From Chitinophagaceae bacterium (GTDB lineage Bacteria; Bacteroidota; Bacteroidia; Chitinophagales; Chitinophagaceae), in the NCBI GenBank assembly GCA_023957155.1, contig JAMLHK010000003.1, positions 62,001 to 126,000 on the forward strand: DNA of 64,000 nt, in the 5' to 3' direction. This document shows, piece after piece, positions 44,361 to 54,117 of this stretch. Within the stretch, counting starts at the first letter, position 1, and each line of letters opens with the position of its first letter. A model generated the notes under the pieces. That model was not told where the DNA came from. It saw only the letters and a list, made by a program, of their open reading frames with translations, and did not search any database. Made by a program: the position numbers and the translations under genes.

Positions 44361-45740
44361 ATGAAAAATATTAAATACTCAATACTATTAGTGTTCCTGG
44401 TATATTCCACTACATATTGCAGGAAGTTTATTGAAGTTGACCCACCCATTAATAAATTGAGCTCTGACATTGTTTTTACAGATGTAGAAACGGCTACTTC
44501 GGCTGTATTAGGTATATATGCGAATATGATGACTACAATACCTGTCATATCCTCCGGAGGAGTAACGGTATATGCAGGTTTAGCTGCTGATGAGCTGTAT
44601 AATGCAGATTTGGCAAATGTGCCGGCATCGGAATTTTTCAGCAACTCGATATCACTAACCAATTCGGTAATAGCAAATGACTTTTGGCTGAAAGGATTTA
44701 ATATCATCTACCATGCAAATGCCTGTATTGAGGGGCTTGAAAATAATACTTATCTATCGTCAACCGTAAGGGATCAACTACTTGGTGAAGCTTATGTAAG
44801 CAGGGCATTCATCTACTACTATTTCGTAAACTTATTTGGTGATGTACCGTTGTTGTTAAAGACCGACTATATAGAAAATCAAAAAGCGGTGAGAACACCT
44901 TCTACCGCGGTGAATGAACAGATCATCACCGATCTTAAAAGTGCACAGACCCTTTTGAAAACTTCTTATCCTACAGATGGAAGAGTACGTCCTAATAAAT
45001 GGACCGCCACTGCATTACTTGCAAGAGTATATTTAACATCAGGACAGTGGGCATTATCTGAGCAGGAAGCATCATCCATCATCAATAGTGGAGATTATGT
45101 ACTTGAGCCCGATCTAAACAATGTCTTTCTCGCTTCAAGCAGTGAAGCCATCTGGCAAATAATGCCAATAGCTAATGGATACAATACTACTGAAGGTATA
45201 GCTTTCATTCCTCCATCCTGGTCAGCAGGCCAACCAAATTTCCCTATAACAGTCCAATTGATCCATGCATTTGAAGAAGGTGACCTGCGAAAAATCAGAT
45301 GGGTTGCATCCACAATAGTGGATGGGCAAACTTTTTACTATCCATTCAAATATAAAGTAGGGGAATATGGCGAGCCATTAACAGAATACTACATGATTTT
45401 TCGGCTGGCAGAGCAATATCTTATCAGGGCCGAATGCTATGCCCACCAGGGAAAAATTGATGAAGCAAAGAATGATCTGCATATGATAAGAGAACGGGCA
45501 GGCTTGCCTGCTGAACCAGCAAGTACTAATGATGAACTATTAACCGCAATAGCCAATGAAAGGCGGATTGAGCTTTTTGCAGAATGGGGGCATCGCTGGT
45601 TCGATTTAAAACGTATCCAAAAAGCAGCAGAAGTTTTAGCACCCCTAAAGCCGGGTTGGCAACCAACGGACACCTTGTTTCCCATTCCCACAGAGCAAAT
45701 ATTAAGAAACCCTTCTTTAACTCAAAATAAAGGGTATTGA
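44361..45740 (+). CDS. SusD/RagB-family lipoprotein (locus 2)
   Basis: 459 residues from the ATG at 44361; a TTG two codons before is in frame. Signal ends at Cys in YSTTYCRKF. Family blocks include FIEVDPPINKLSS, GEAYVSRAFIYYYFVNLFGDVPLLL, MIFRLAEQYLIRAECYA and IANERRIELFAEWGHRWFDLKR, all typical of SusD. It is short for the family and forms the outer lid of the adjacent receptor. Confidence 0.95.
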   Translation: MKNIKYSILLVFLVYSTTYCRKFIEVDPPINKLSSDIVFTDVETATSAVLGIYANMMTTIPVISSGGVTVYAGLAADELYNADLANVPASEFFSNSISLTNSVIANDFWLKGFNIIYHANACIEGLENNTYLSSTVRDQLLGEAYVSRAFIYYYFVNLFGDVPLLLKTDYIENQKAVRTPSTAVNEQIITDLKSAQTLLKTSYPTDGRVRPNKWTATALLARVYLTSGQWALSEQEASSIINSGDYVLEPDLNNVFLASSSEAIWQIMPIANGYNTTEGIAFIPPSWSAGQPNFPITVQLIHAFEEGDLRKIRWVASTIVDGQTFYYPFKYKVGEYGEPLTEYYMIFRLAEQYLIRAECYAHQGKIDEAKNDLHMIRERAGLPAEPASTNDELLTAIANERRIELFAEWGHRWFDLKRIQKAAEVLAPLKPGWQPTDTLFPIPTEQILRNPSLTQNKGY

Positions 45741-45764
45741 ATATAACCATTAAGCTTACGATAA

Positions 45765-47036
45765 ATGACGTTTACAAAATATAAGATTGAGATACATGCA
45801 TTCATTATAAATATATTGATATTATCGATCTCCACTACCCAATCACAGGGTATGCTGGTGGGTGACCGTATTTCAGATTTTGAGCTGAAGCAAATACTCA
45901 ACTATTCTTCAGATAAAGCCCGATTAACAGATTTTACGAATAATAAGGCACTGCTGGTTGATTTTTGGTTTACCGCCTGTGCCTCCTGTATCGAAAGTTT
46001 CCCAAAGCTTGACTCGATTCAAAAAGAGTTTAAGGACGACCTGAATATTTTGCTGGTTACTTTTGAAACTAGGGAAAAGGTGCTTAAAACTTTCAGCACT
46101 TTAAAGAGGATAAGTCATATAAAGCTACCATCTGTAGTAGCAGATACATTGATGCATCTTGTATTCCCTCATACTTCCGCTCCCCATGAAATATGGATTG
46201 GCAAAGATGGTAAAATCAAAGCCATAACCGACCACAGAAGTGTTACCAGGAATAATATTAAGTCCCTTATTGCCGACAAGAAGTTGAATCTCCCAGTTAA
46301 AAAAGACAACATGGGATATTCGTTTTCTGATCCACTTATACAAAACCTTGACATAGATAAGATTTATAAATCCACGATAATTTCCTCTTATCAGCCAGGC
46401 TTACCAGCCTCTGATGGAATGTATATAAGCCCAGAGAATGGTTTTTTAAGAGCGCAGGCTACAAATGTTCATTTTCAGAATTTATATCAAATAGCTTATA
46501 ACCAATGGGGGAATGGATTTAACTATAGCAGATTTATTATTGATAGCAGTGTGGTGGAGCGCATAAGGGAAACTCAAGACGAACAAAATACTTTTTGTTA
46601 TGATAGCTGGTGGCGTGATACATCAAGGAACAAGGCGTGTGGTGAAATGCAAAAAGAACTGGATCATTTTTTTAATTTGAAAAGTTACCTGGAAAATAGA
46701 AAAATTCCTTGCCTTATTCTCAGGCGAGCAGGATCAAAGAGGCGATTTATTTCGGCAGATTCTTCTGGAAGAGGAGATGCATACTACGAAAAGGATACTT
46801 TCTTTCTTGAAAATGTATATTTAAAATATCCTATTAAAAATATATTCAATTATGGAAAATATTCATGGTCCCCATTTCAATTCATAGATGAAACAGGGTT
46901 TGGAGGGAGGGTGACCATACAGTTACCGAAAAAATTTGAAAGTATTAAACAAGTTAATCGTTTTCTTAAAGAATTTGATCTTGAAGTAGTCATTGAGGAT
47001 AGGTGGCAGCATGTTATTGTTATAAATGACAACTAA
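45765..47036 (+). CDS. Thioredoxin-like protein fused to a DUF3738 domain
   Basis: 423 residues, exported (hydrophobic start FIINILILSISTTQS). Residues ~30-180 form a TlpA/AhpC-type thioredoxin domain with the redox motif WFTACASCIESFP (CxxC) and SAPHEIWIGKDGKI. Residues ~200-423 match the DUF3738 pattern (GMYISPENGFLRAQATNVHFQNLYQIAY, ending QVNRFLKEFDLEVVIEDRWQHVIVI). Such fusions often sit at the end of SusCD operons in Sphingobacteriia-type genomes. It probably reduces disulfides in periplasmic partners or in the imported peptide. A strong hairpin follows. Confidence 0.85.
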   Translation: MTFTKYKIEIHAFIINILILSISTTQSQGMLVGDRISDFELKQILNYSSDKARLTDFTNNKALLVDFWFTACASCIESFPKLDSIQKEFKDDLNILLVTFETREKVLKTFSTLKRISHIKLPSVVADTLMHLVFPHTSAPHEIWIGKDGKIKAITDHRSVTRNNIKSLIADKKLNLPVKKDNMGYSFSDPLIQNLDIDKIYKSTIISSYQPGLPASDGMYISPENGFLRAQATNVHFQNLYQIAYNQWGNGFNYSRFIIDSSVVERIRETQDEQNTFCYDSWWRDTSRNKACGEMQKELDHFFNLKSYLENRKIPCLILRRAGSKRRFISADSSGRGDAYYEKDTFFLENVYLKYPIKNIFNYGKYSWSPFQFIDETGFGGRVTIQLPKKFESIKQVNRFLKEFDLEVVIEDRWQHVIVINDN

Positions 47037-47096
47037 GTGCTATAAATGGTCCATATTAGCCGTTTATGATTAGGTCTTTTTTCTCATGTTTTACTA

Positions 47097-47135
47097 AAAG
47101 AGAGGCTGCTTCATTCCTGAAGCCAGCCTCTCTTT
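47097..47135. terminator. Strong bidirectional terminator hairpin
   Basis: AAAGAGAGGCTG (47097-47108) pairs with CAGCCTCTCTTT (47124-47135), and the loop itself continues as GCTTCA/TGAAGC, giving roughly 17 pairs with one bulge. It lies between convergent genes ending at 47036 and 47148. Confidence 0.92.
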
Positions 47136-47147
47136 GTGATACCCGTT

Positions 47148-47420
47148 TTAAGGTTTTTTAAGATCTGTTATGTGAGTACCTGCTGGTTGGTTATCGGGCG
47201 TTTTTGCAGACCAAACTTCTGCACAGAAAACCCTGTTTATGCCTGGGCAAAGCTTACTTTTTAATGTCATTGTATCAGACGCACTATCAATGAAATTTCC
47301 GGAAGCATCAAATGCATATACAGTAGCAGTTGGAGCTTCCTGTGACGAGGGTGATGTTGTAAACGCAAACGTAATTGCCGCCACCACCAGTGCCAGCAAT
47401 GCAAAACCAATTTTTTTCAT
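47148..47420 (-). CDS. Small exported protein, DUF6520-like
   Basis: 90 residues with a signal peptide (MKKIGFALLALVVAAITFAFTTS). The short mature part has NRVFCAEVW and a second Cys in KLCPGINR, possibly a disulfide. This matches what I remember of the DUF6520 family, small exported Bacteroidota proteins encoded beside MauE-like membrane proteins, which is the case here: the MauE-like gene is 41 bp upstream in transcription. Function unknown. Confidence 0.7.
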   Translation of the reverse strand: MKKIGFALLALVVAAITFAFTTSPSSQEAPTATVYAFDASGNFIDSASDTMTLKSKLCPGINRVFCAEVWSAKTPDNQPAGTHITDLKKP

Positions 47421-47461
47421 AATACTTCGTGTTTTGATTAAAACAATATGTGCCTACTTTT

Positions 47462-47923
47462 TTATGCAGGTGTTCGGCTTATCCTGTCTATTGCAATAGT
47501 ATTTTTATTAAATCCCCCAGTTAAAACTGCCCAAAAGGCAAGACCTGATAACGCTATATTTACTGCGAGGTGCTGTTTCCACGACAACGCCTTCATAATA
47601 CCGCCGCAATTGCAGGGCCGCTCACCGGCAAAAAACATCAGATAGCTTACATACAGCGTAAATGCAACCATTAAAAACAAAGATGCCCAAAGCCCAACCC
47701 TACGGGTGGCAGCAACAACCAGCATGGCTACTATTATCAATTCAATAACCGGAACGGCTACTACGACAAAATCCGCATGGTATTTAAGGATGGGCGATTG
47801 CCCCAACGCAATCCTGAACGTGGGATAATCTATCAGCTTATTCACCGCCGTATAGGTAAACAGGATAATAAAAATAACGGAAGCAATGCCGGCAACAGGT
47901 ATATTTCTCAGCGCTGTTCGCAT
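47462..47923 (-). CDS. MauE/DoxX-like redox-associated membrane protein
   Basis: 153 residues, four hydrophobic segments: IASVIFIILFTYTAVNKL, FVVVAVPVIELIIVAMLVVA, LWASLFLMVAFTLYVSYLMFF and LAVNIALSGLAFWAVL. The motif ERPCNCGGIM between helices 3 and 4 gives a paired Cys-x-Cys facing one side of the membrane, as in MauE-type disulfide handling proteins. It likely passes electrons to exported thiol proteins, perhaps the cysteine-containing small protein encoded next, or the thioredoxin-like protein across the terminator. Confidence 0.82.
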   Translation of the reverse strand: MRTALRNIPVAGIASVIFIILFTYTAVNKLIDYPTFRIALGQSPILKYHADFVVVAVPVIELIIVAMLVVAATRRVGLWASLFLMVAFTLYVSYLMFFAGERPCNCGGIMKALSWKQHLAVNIALSGLAFWAVLTGGFNKNTIAIDRISRTPA

Positions 47924-48016
47924 ACTGATATATTTATACCGTAAATTTTAAAAATGATTTTTACATTATTTCAGTAAAGGTGTTTGCAAATACACTCAAA
48001 AGTTTTGCAACCGGAA

Positions 48017-48991
48017 TTATTTTCTGCGTAAGTCACCCGGGGTAACACCAAACTGCTTTCGGAAGGCGGTAATAAAATTGGTAGTAAGGGGATAACCTAC
48101 CAACCTGGATATCTCTTTAATGGGTTTATCCGTATTTAAAATAAGCTCTCTGCCATGCTGTAGTTTTTGCTCATGTATCCATTGGCTAATACTGGTATTA
48201 TAATACTGGCGAAACCCCTTCTTAAGCTTGTACTCATTTAGTGCTACCTGCTTTGACAAGCTTCTTATAGACGGAGGTTTACTGGCAATATGTGACAATA
48301 ATATTTCCTTAGCTTCCTGAATACGGCTTATCTCCCAGGGAGTAAATGATAGCTGACCATTCTGCCTGAAAGCATTTTCAAGCATACAGTAGAGTAATTC
48401 CCTAACCTTTAGGTCAAAATAAAACTGCCGCGAAGTTTCATTATAGGGACACTTTAACAACTGGTTCGTTATCTCTTTAATGGTGATGGGAATACGAAAA
48501 GACTTTGGCGTAATAAATACACCAGGGTCAGCACCGATTATTGATTCTAATTCCGGGAAGAAAGGAACCAGCTCTTCCAGCAACACCGGAGAATAAAACA
48601 CATCCATGACCTGAAATTCTTTGTCTTCTCCAAAAAATGAACTGCAATCTGAAGGCTGTGTATAAAAGCACATATATTGCCCTTCTCCGAGATGAGCTTC
48701 ACCCAAACTAACTAATGTCTTGCACGTACTATTTTTAAACATGAGGTTTCCGTACAAACCTTCCGCACGTATCCATCCTTTCGCAAAAAGCTGTCGCAGA
48801 AATTTCCCAATGATAAACCGGATATTATATTCCTCACCCTGTAGCTCCTGCACAATGAGCTCCGAGAGATCAGATCGGGCGGAATAACAAGCCGCTCCTG
48901 CCAACACAGAACCTCTGTAATTACCCGGAAGGCCATTAGCAAACACAATTGGTTCTCCATGCTCAGCCGATAGGTTAAATATGTTTGCCAT
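48017..48991 (-). CDS. AraC family transcriptional regulator
   Basis: 324 residues. The N-terminal ~200 residues are a sensor of the PchR-like type (GEGQYMCFYTQPSD, FQVMDVFYSPVLLEEL), and the C-terminus has the two HTH units PSIRSLSKQVALNEYKLKKGFRQYY and KPIKEISRLVGYPLTTNFITAFRKQFGVTP. It sits upstream of the MauE-like gene by 93 bp on the same strand and may regulate it or the neighbouring SusCD locus. Confidence 0.92.
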   Translation of the reverse strand: MANIFNLSAEHGEPIVFANGLPGNYRGSVLAGAACYSARSDLSELIVQELQGEEYNIRFIIGKFLRQLFAKGWIRAEGLYGNLMFKNSTCKTLVSLGEAHLGEGQYMCFYTQPSDCSSFFGEDKEFQVMDVFYSPVLLEELVPFFPELESIIGADPGVFITPKSFRIPITIKEITNQLLKCPYNETSRQFYFDLKVRELLYCMLENAFRQNGQLSFTPWEISRIQEAKEILLSHIASKPPSIRSLSKQVALNEYKLKKGFRQYYNTSISQWIHEQKLQHGRELILNTDKPIKEISRLVGYPLTTNFITAFRKQFGVTPGDLRRK

Positions 48992-49223
48992 AGACTATGG
49001 TGTTTAGGGAAATGAACGACCGGTTACGTACCCGTTAAGCTATCCTCCCGGTTTCAAATACTTCATTCAAATTTAATCTTTCATTTTTAAGATTTCCAAC
49101 ATTCTCATTACTATTACACCACAGCATGGAATAAATACACCCTTTGCCCGCTCAAAAGAAAGGTTCATATCTGCAAAATAAAAAAACAGTCTGGTAATCC
49201 TCACTGAAAAGCCCCTCAGTATG

Positions 49224-52200
49224 TTACCTTTCCACAATCAGCACCCCCTTCATTATCCGCCAGTGCCCGGGGTAAGAACAGATGTAAGGATACTTTCCCG
49301 GGATATCCGGCACCCTGAATTTTAAGCTGAATTTTTGATCCGGGTTTACTAAGGGCGTAGCATAAAGCACTTCCGGTATATCGGGAATATATTGCTGCTT
49401 CAAGCCACCGGGGCTTTCAGCAAGCTTATCAGCAGCCAGCCCCACTTTTTCTGTGGTGCCCGGCGCCAACAGTAAAAAGTTGTGCTGCATAAAATCAATA
49501 TTATCCAGAACAAGCTCCAGCACACTACCGGCCTTGGCGTGAAGCTCGTCTAAAGCAAACTTCATTTCATGCTGAACGGTTTTCAATACAATAACCTGGT
49601 CCGGTTTGCCCAGATCCACTTTCGCCGATTCGGCAAACAGGGTTTCCAGCTTTATATCTTTTACATCGCTATCTTTTAAATTAGAATTGTCCGGGTAATT
49701 GCCTGCTTTTTTCTCTCCCTTTGACCAATAATCCTGTCCTACCCTTAACCCGTTTTGTCTTAATGACACATCAAATAATCCTCTTACTTTAGCTTTCAAT
49801 GCAGGTTTGTCATCTACTACTAACTCCATCGTACCATCTTTTAACAGCCGGGTTACAAAAGTAAACCGGTCACTCACCGGAGCTTTTATAACGGTAGATT
49901 TACCGTTCTGGTTTACCTGGTAATACAATACCTTATTTTCATCAACATAAACCGCATAACCATTGGTTATATTTCCCTGGGCAATAATAGCTCCATACAT
50001 ACCCGGCTTCAGTTCTACTCTTGCTGTTATATATATTTCTTTACGTGACAAATCGGGCAGTTGGTTACTCCAGATACTTTCTCCCTTTGATAAATACAAC
50101 TGGTCAATCTTATTTCCCATTAATATGCGATGCACCAGTTGCGCTTTACCCAGCTCCGGCTCTGTCTTCACACCCGCCTCCTGCATGGCTTTTAAAAAGC
50201 CGCCGTAATGCACACGTGAAGCGATATACAGAGCTTTCTGGATCCACCGGTCTTCCGTATTTATAGTAGGATGGCTTGCCAGTTCAAACAATTTCTTACC
50301 GAGAATTTCAGATTCCGGCAGGTCACAGATCTTCAGGATGGCCTGCAGAATAACCTGCCTGTTGCTATCGGTAAACAAAGAGGATATCCGTATCAGCTCC
50401 GCTGTTTCCGCTGTGGGAGGCAACACCCTGACAGCGGTCTTTCTTACACCTGCAGAAGGATGAGAAAGCGCTCCAATGGCTGCATTCAATGCCTCCTTTC
50501 CGGATTCCCATGCGTCTAATCCATCAAGTGTCCACAAGGCATGTACAGCAGCCGGATTTAATCCTATCGCATCAACGCTCTTGTTATTCACCAGCTTTAC
50601 CAGGTCCGGGACAACAGACAAATCCTTGTTCTCCACCAGCAACCGCTGGGCAGTAGTACGCCAGAACATATTATCATCGCTCAACGCCTTAATGAGACCG
50701 CGCTTATCTTTTTTATCCAGCTTACGTGTTGCCGCTTTGGAAGATTGCACAGGTTGTACATAATAAATCCTTCCATTCACAGAATCCCGCAAAGGATTGA
50801 TGTACGCATTTCCTTTGCCATTGGCAAAACCTTCCGGGGTGGGGTTATGCTGAATAATAAAGTTATACCAGTCCAGAAACCAGACATTCCCATCCGGCCC
50901 TACCTCAGCCTGTATCGGGCCAAACCATTCATCGGCACTGGTAACAAAATTCCAGCCATCTTTCCCTTCTTTAAAAGAAGCACCGTCAGGTTCAATCGCC
51001 ACCTGGTGTATCACCCTTCCGGTAGGCTCATTCACAAAAGCAACCCGGTTCCAAAAGCTCCGCGGATACTTCCTCGCCGTATAAAGATTATGACCTGCTG
51101 CAGAAGTAAATCCATTATGCACATCCACCTGCCTCAGATTTTTAGTAGCCACATGCATCCGGTAATGACTTTCGATTTTTTCAATCCCGGTTTCTCTATT
51201 TAATGATGCCTTTTCGAGATACCTGTAGGGTATAACAAACGCTGCGCTGTGTGTATTGTTGGCGGTAGATAGAAAAGCATCATAATCTTCTGAAAACCCT
51301 AACCCCCAGGTATTGTTGCTCGTATTACCCAGCCACTCGAATGACCTGCCATCTGTTGAGATTGCATAAAGTCCCTGCCCATAACTCAGCGTATCCGCCC
51401 CTGCCGGCACCTTCACGCCGGAATAGCCTACCGTGCCCCATATCCGGTTATCGGGGCCATACCTCAGGTTAGAGGGACCTGCATGGGTATCAAAGGTACC
51501 CCACCCGGGAAAGATCGTTTCACGGATATCGGCTCTGTCATCTCCGTCCGTATCCTTCAGGAAAATAAAATCAGGAGCCTGGGAAACAACGATGCCCCCG
51601 TTTGAAAAAACAAAGCTTGTGGGAATATTCAGGCTGTCTGCAAACACGGTAAACTTATCCGCCTTACCATCGCCATCCGTATCTTCCAGTATTTTGATCA
51701 TATCTCTCCCTTCTTTTTTGTTCTCCCTGACCATGTTGGGATAATCAACTGTTTCGGCAACCCATAGCCGCCCTCTTTCATCCCACGCCATGTAAATAGG
51801 CTTATGAATATCAGGTTCGGAAGCAAACAGCTTCAATTCAAATCCAACCGGCACCTGTAGCAGTTTCATGGATTCCTCCGGCGTTAGCGGATGCTGGAAT
51901 CTTGGCGGCGGATCTCTTCTTTCATAATTCGGGATCACCGCATCTTCATATTTCACTTCGGGCATAGCATAGGCATTATGCAATGCAGCAACCCTGTCAC
52001 CAACTGCCCATACAATACCATTATATACCAGTTGCAGAAAGCCGGGGTTAGTAAACGTCTTTTCATTGTGACCATACGCCGTATAAAACACCCTGCCCTC
52101 ACCATAATTCCGCACCCAGGTATACGGTTCGTGATGATCTCCTTCCACCCGTTCGGAAAGCACTTCTATCTCTTTACTGATCTTATCATGCACGTAAGTC

Positions 52201-52703
52201 TCATCTTCCGTGGAAAAGGCAGGTAAATCCTTCATTACGGGGTGACCGGGTTTTACGATAACGGCAGTAAAAGAATCATACTGATGTGTTTTAAACTGTC
52301 CCCCGATCAGATCCACTACTTCCGGTGAATTACGGAAACACCACGATGCGCAATGCAATGGGATAAATCCTTTGCCGGAACGCACAAATTCCAGCAAAGC
52401 CTTCTCCTGCAAAGCAGAAATACTATCGTGATTTGCATAAACGATCAACCCGTCATACCGCTTAAAATCATCGTTAAGCATATCATCAGGGTCAGTGGTA
52501 TACGTAATATTAATCCCTTTCTTAAAATACTCCTGCATCAATATTTCTGCCAGTTGCTCGGAATCATGATGCTTGCTGTTGTGCCCGAGGAACAGCAATT
52601 CAATACGGCGTGGCTGGTCCGCTTTCTTTTCTTGTCCACAGGAATAAAATAGCGCTGCTCCCAAAACAATACAAAGCAGGGACAGCAGGACATTATGTTT
52701 CAT
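49224..52703 (-). CDS. Multidomain lipoprotein: ThuA, dehydrogenase-like propeller, HEAT, cupredoxin
   Basis: 1159 residues with a lipoprotein signal (GAALFYSCGQE). Residues ~33-245 are ThuA-like trehalose-utilisation domain (IELLFLGHNSKHHDSEQLA, GFIPLHCASWCF, YGEGRVFYTAYGHNEKTF). Then a PVC-type propeller with DTDGDGKADKF and DTDGDDRADIRE, HEAT-like helices, a concanavalin-like insertion (~860-1010) and a cupredoxin end with copper ligands in MQHNFLL and YICSYPGHWRIM. No CxxCH haem motif is visible. The architecture parallels 26882-30133 with a different front domain. It follows an oxidoreductase gene by 109 bp and probably forms an operon with it for periplasmic sugar oxidation. Confidence 0.87.
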   Translation of the reverse strand: MKHNVLLSLLCIVLGAALFYSCGQEKKADQPRRIELLFLGHNSKHHDSEQLAEILMQEYFKKGINITYTTDPDDMLNDDFKRYDGLIVYANHDSISALQEKALLEFVRSGKGFIPLHCASWCFRNSPEVVDLIGGQFKTHQYDSFTAVIVKPGHPVMKDLPAFSTEDETYVHDKISKEIEVLSERVEGDHHEPYTWVRNYGEGRVFYTAYGHNEKTFTNPGFLQLVYNGIVWAVGDRVAALHNAYAMPEVKYEDAVIPNYERRDPPPRFQHPLTPEESMKLLQVPVGFELKLFASEPDIHKPIYMAWDERGRLWVAETVDYPNMVRENKKEGRDMIKILEDTDGDGKADKFTVFADSLNIPTSFVFSNGGIVVSQAPDFIFLKDTDGDDRADIRETIFPGWGTFDTHAGPSNLRYGPDNRIWGTVGYSGVKVPAGADTLSYGQGLYAISTDGRSFEWLGNTSNNTWGLGFSEDYDAFLSTANNTHSAAFVIPYRYLEKASLNRETGIEKIESHYRMHVATKNLRQVDVHNGFTSAAGHNLYTARKYPRSFWNRVAFVNEPTGRVIHQVAIEPDGASFKEGKDGWNFVTSADEWFGPIQAEVGPDGNVWFLDWYNFIIQHNPTPEGFANGKGNAYINPLRDSVNGRIYYVQPVQSSKAATRKLDKKDKRGLIKALSDDNMFWRTTAQRLLVENKDLSVVPDLVKLVNNKSVDAIGLNPAAVHALWTLDGLDAWESGKEALNAAIGALSHPSAGVRKTAVRVLPPTAETAELIRISSLFTDSNRQVILQAILKICDLPESEILGKKLFELASHPTINTEDRWIQKALYIASRVHYGGFLKAMQEAGVKTEPELGKAQLVHRILMGNKIDQLYLSKGESIWSNQLPDLSRKEIYITARVELKPGMYGAIIAQGNITNGYAVYVDENKVLYYQVNQNGKSTVIKAPVSDRFTFVTRLLKDGTMELVVDDKPALKAKVRGLFDVSLRQNGLRVGQDYWSKGEKKAGNYPDNSNLKDSDVKDIKLETLFAESAKVDLGKPDQVIVLKTVQHEMKFALDELHAKAGSVLELVLDNIDFMQHNFLLLAPGTTEKVGLAADKLAESPGGLKQQYIPDIPEVLYATPLVNPDQKFSLKFRVPDIPGKYPYICSYPGHWRIMKGVLIVER

Positions 52704-52812
52704 TTGTTCAATTTTATATTAGCCAATAACCCGGATTAAGGACGAACAATTATAGCGAAGATCAACTATCTTCATACGGTTACAAATCCTCCACATATCG
52801 CTGCAGTATACA

Positions 52813-53940
52813 CTAAGACAGGGTAAATTCCGGGAGCCTGATAATTTCGCCGCCTCTCTTTGCCGACTCATGCGCCAGTATACCTACACAAGTGATATTC
52901 GCAGATTGTCTTGCATTGGGAAAGGGTTCACGCTTTTCTACCAGCGCACTTATAAATTCGTGTACCAAGTGCGGATGAGAACCGCCATGCCCGGCACCCT
53001 GTACAAAAGACAGGTGCTGATGCTCATCGGTATCATACACCCCACCGGTAGTAAACCGCTGAACAGGCTCCGGCAACAAATGCGCATAATCCGGCGATTG
53101 TACTTCTTCCGGAATTTCCGGCTCCGGGCGCTTGGCAGTATGGATTACCAGCGGGCGGCCTTCAATCAATGGCCATTCAACCGATTTTTTTGAACCATAC
53201 ACCTCAAAACTTTCACGGTACTGGCGTGCCGTGTCAAACAAAGAACGGTATACATGTGCACTGATATCCGAATTTCTGAACTTGATATGTGTACTCTCAA
53301 CAGCATAAGGAGACTGGTAAAATGCATGCAGCTCTTCCCGGATGGTTCCCGATCCGAAGCAGGAAACATATTCCGCCTCTGATCGTGTTAAACCCAATAC
53401 CGGCCCCACGCAGTGAGTGGCGTAATACATAGGAGGCAATCCCGGCCAATAGTTGGGCCATCCATCCATTTCCTGCTGGTGACTGGCTTTTAAAAACTGG
53501 ATTTTCCCCAGCTCCCCCTTCTCATACAATTCCTTCATAAACAAAAACTCCCGTGCATATACCACGGTTTCCATCATCATGTACGTAAGCCCGGTATCTT
53601 TTACCGCCTCTACAATTTGCCTGCACTCTTCCACTGTAGTAGCCATAGGAACCGTACAAGCCACATGCTTACCTGCTTTCAATGCCTTCAAAGATTGAAT
53701 GGCATGATCGGGAATGGGCGTATTGATATGAACGGCATCTATATTGGGATCCTTCAATAATTCGTCATAATCCGTATATCTTTTTTCAATGCCAAAGGCA
53801 TCCCCTGTTTTATCTAAATTTTCTTTATTGCGCTGGCATATTGCATACATATTGGCATTGGGATGCCGCTGGTAAATAGGAAGAAATTCAGCGCCGAAGC
53901 CGAGTCCTGCAACGGCAACATTGATTTTGGAAGATGGCAT
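52813..53940 (-). CDS. Gfo/Idh/MocA family oxidoreductase, cytoplasmic
   Basis: 375 residues with no export signal: the Rossmann motif VAVAGLGFGAEF begins at residue 8, and the substrate-site block reads CTVPMATTVEEC where EKP is usual, so the conserved catalytic Lys is replaced by a Pro-flanked VPM. VGPVLGLTRSEAEYV and HQHLSFVQGAGHGGSHPHLVHEF belong to the C-terminal sheet domain. The missing EKP suggests altered catalysis or a lost active site. The lipoprotein with a ThuA domain, which is itself often linked to Gfo/Idh/MocA enzymes, follows downstream. Confidence 0.88.
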   Translation of the reverse strand: MPSSKINVAVAGLGFGAEFLPIYQRHPNANMYAICQRNKENLDKTGDAFGIEKRYTDYDELLKDPNIDAVHINTPIPDHAIQSLKALKAGKHVACTVPMATTVEECRQIVEAVKDTGLTYMMMETVVYAREFLFMKELYEKGELGKIQFLKASHQQEMDGWPNYWPGLPPMYYATHCVGPVLGLTRSEAEYVSCFGSGTIREELHAFYQSPYAVESTHIKFRNSDISAHVYRSLFDTARQYRESFEVYGSKKSVEWPLIEGRPLVIHTAKRPEPEIPEEVQSPDYAHLLPEPVQRFTTGGVYDTDEHQHLSFVQGAGHGGSHPHLVHEFISALVEKREPFPNARQSANITCVGILAHESAKRGGEIIRLPEFTLS

Positions 53941-54117
53941 AAAGCAATAGTTTTTATCTTAAACAATGATCATAAAATAGGAAAAACATTGAAATTAAGA
54001 AAAAATTAAAGCGCGGAGTTAATTTTTCATATTCAGGATAACATGGATCAAAGCAGGACCAGGTTGAATGTAACATAAGTAACGAATAAAATGAAGGTAA
54101 TTCCCGATTTTTACAGT

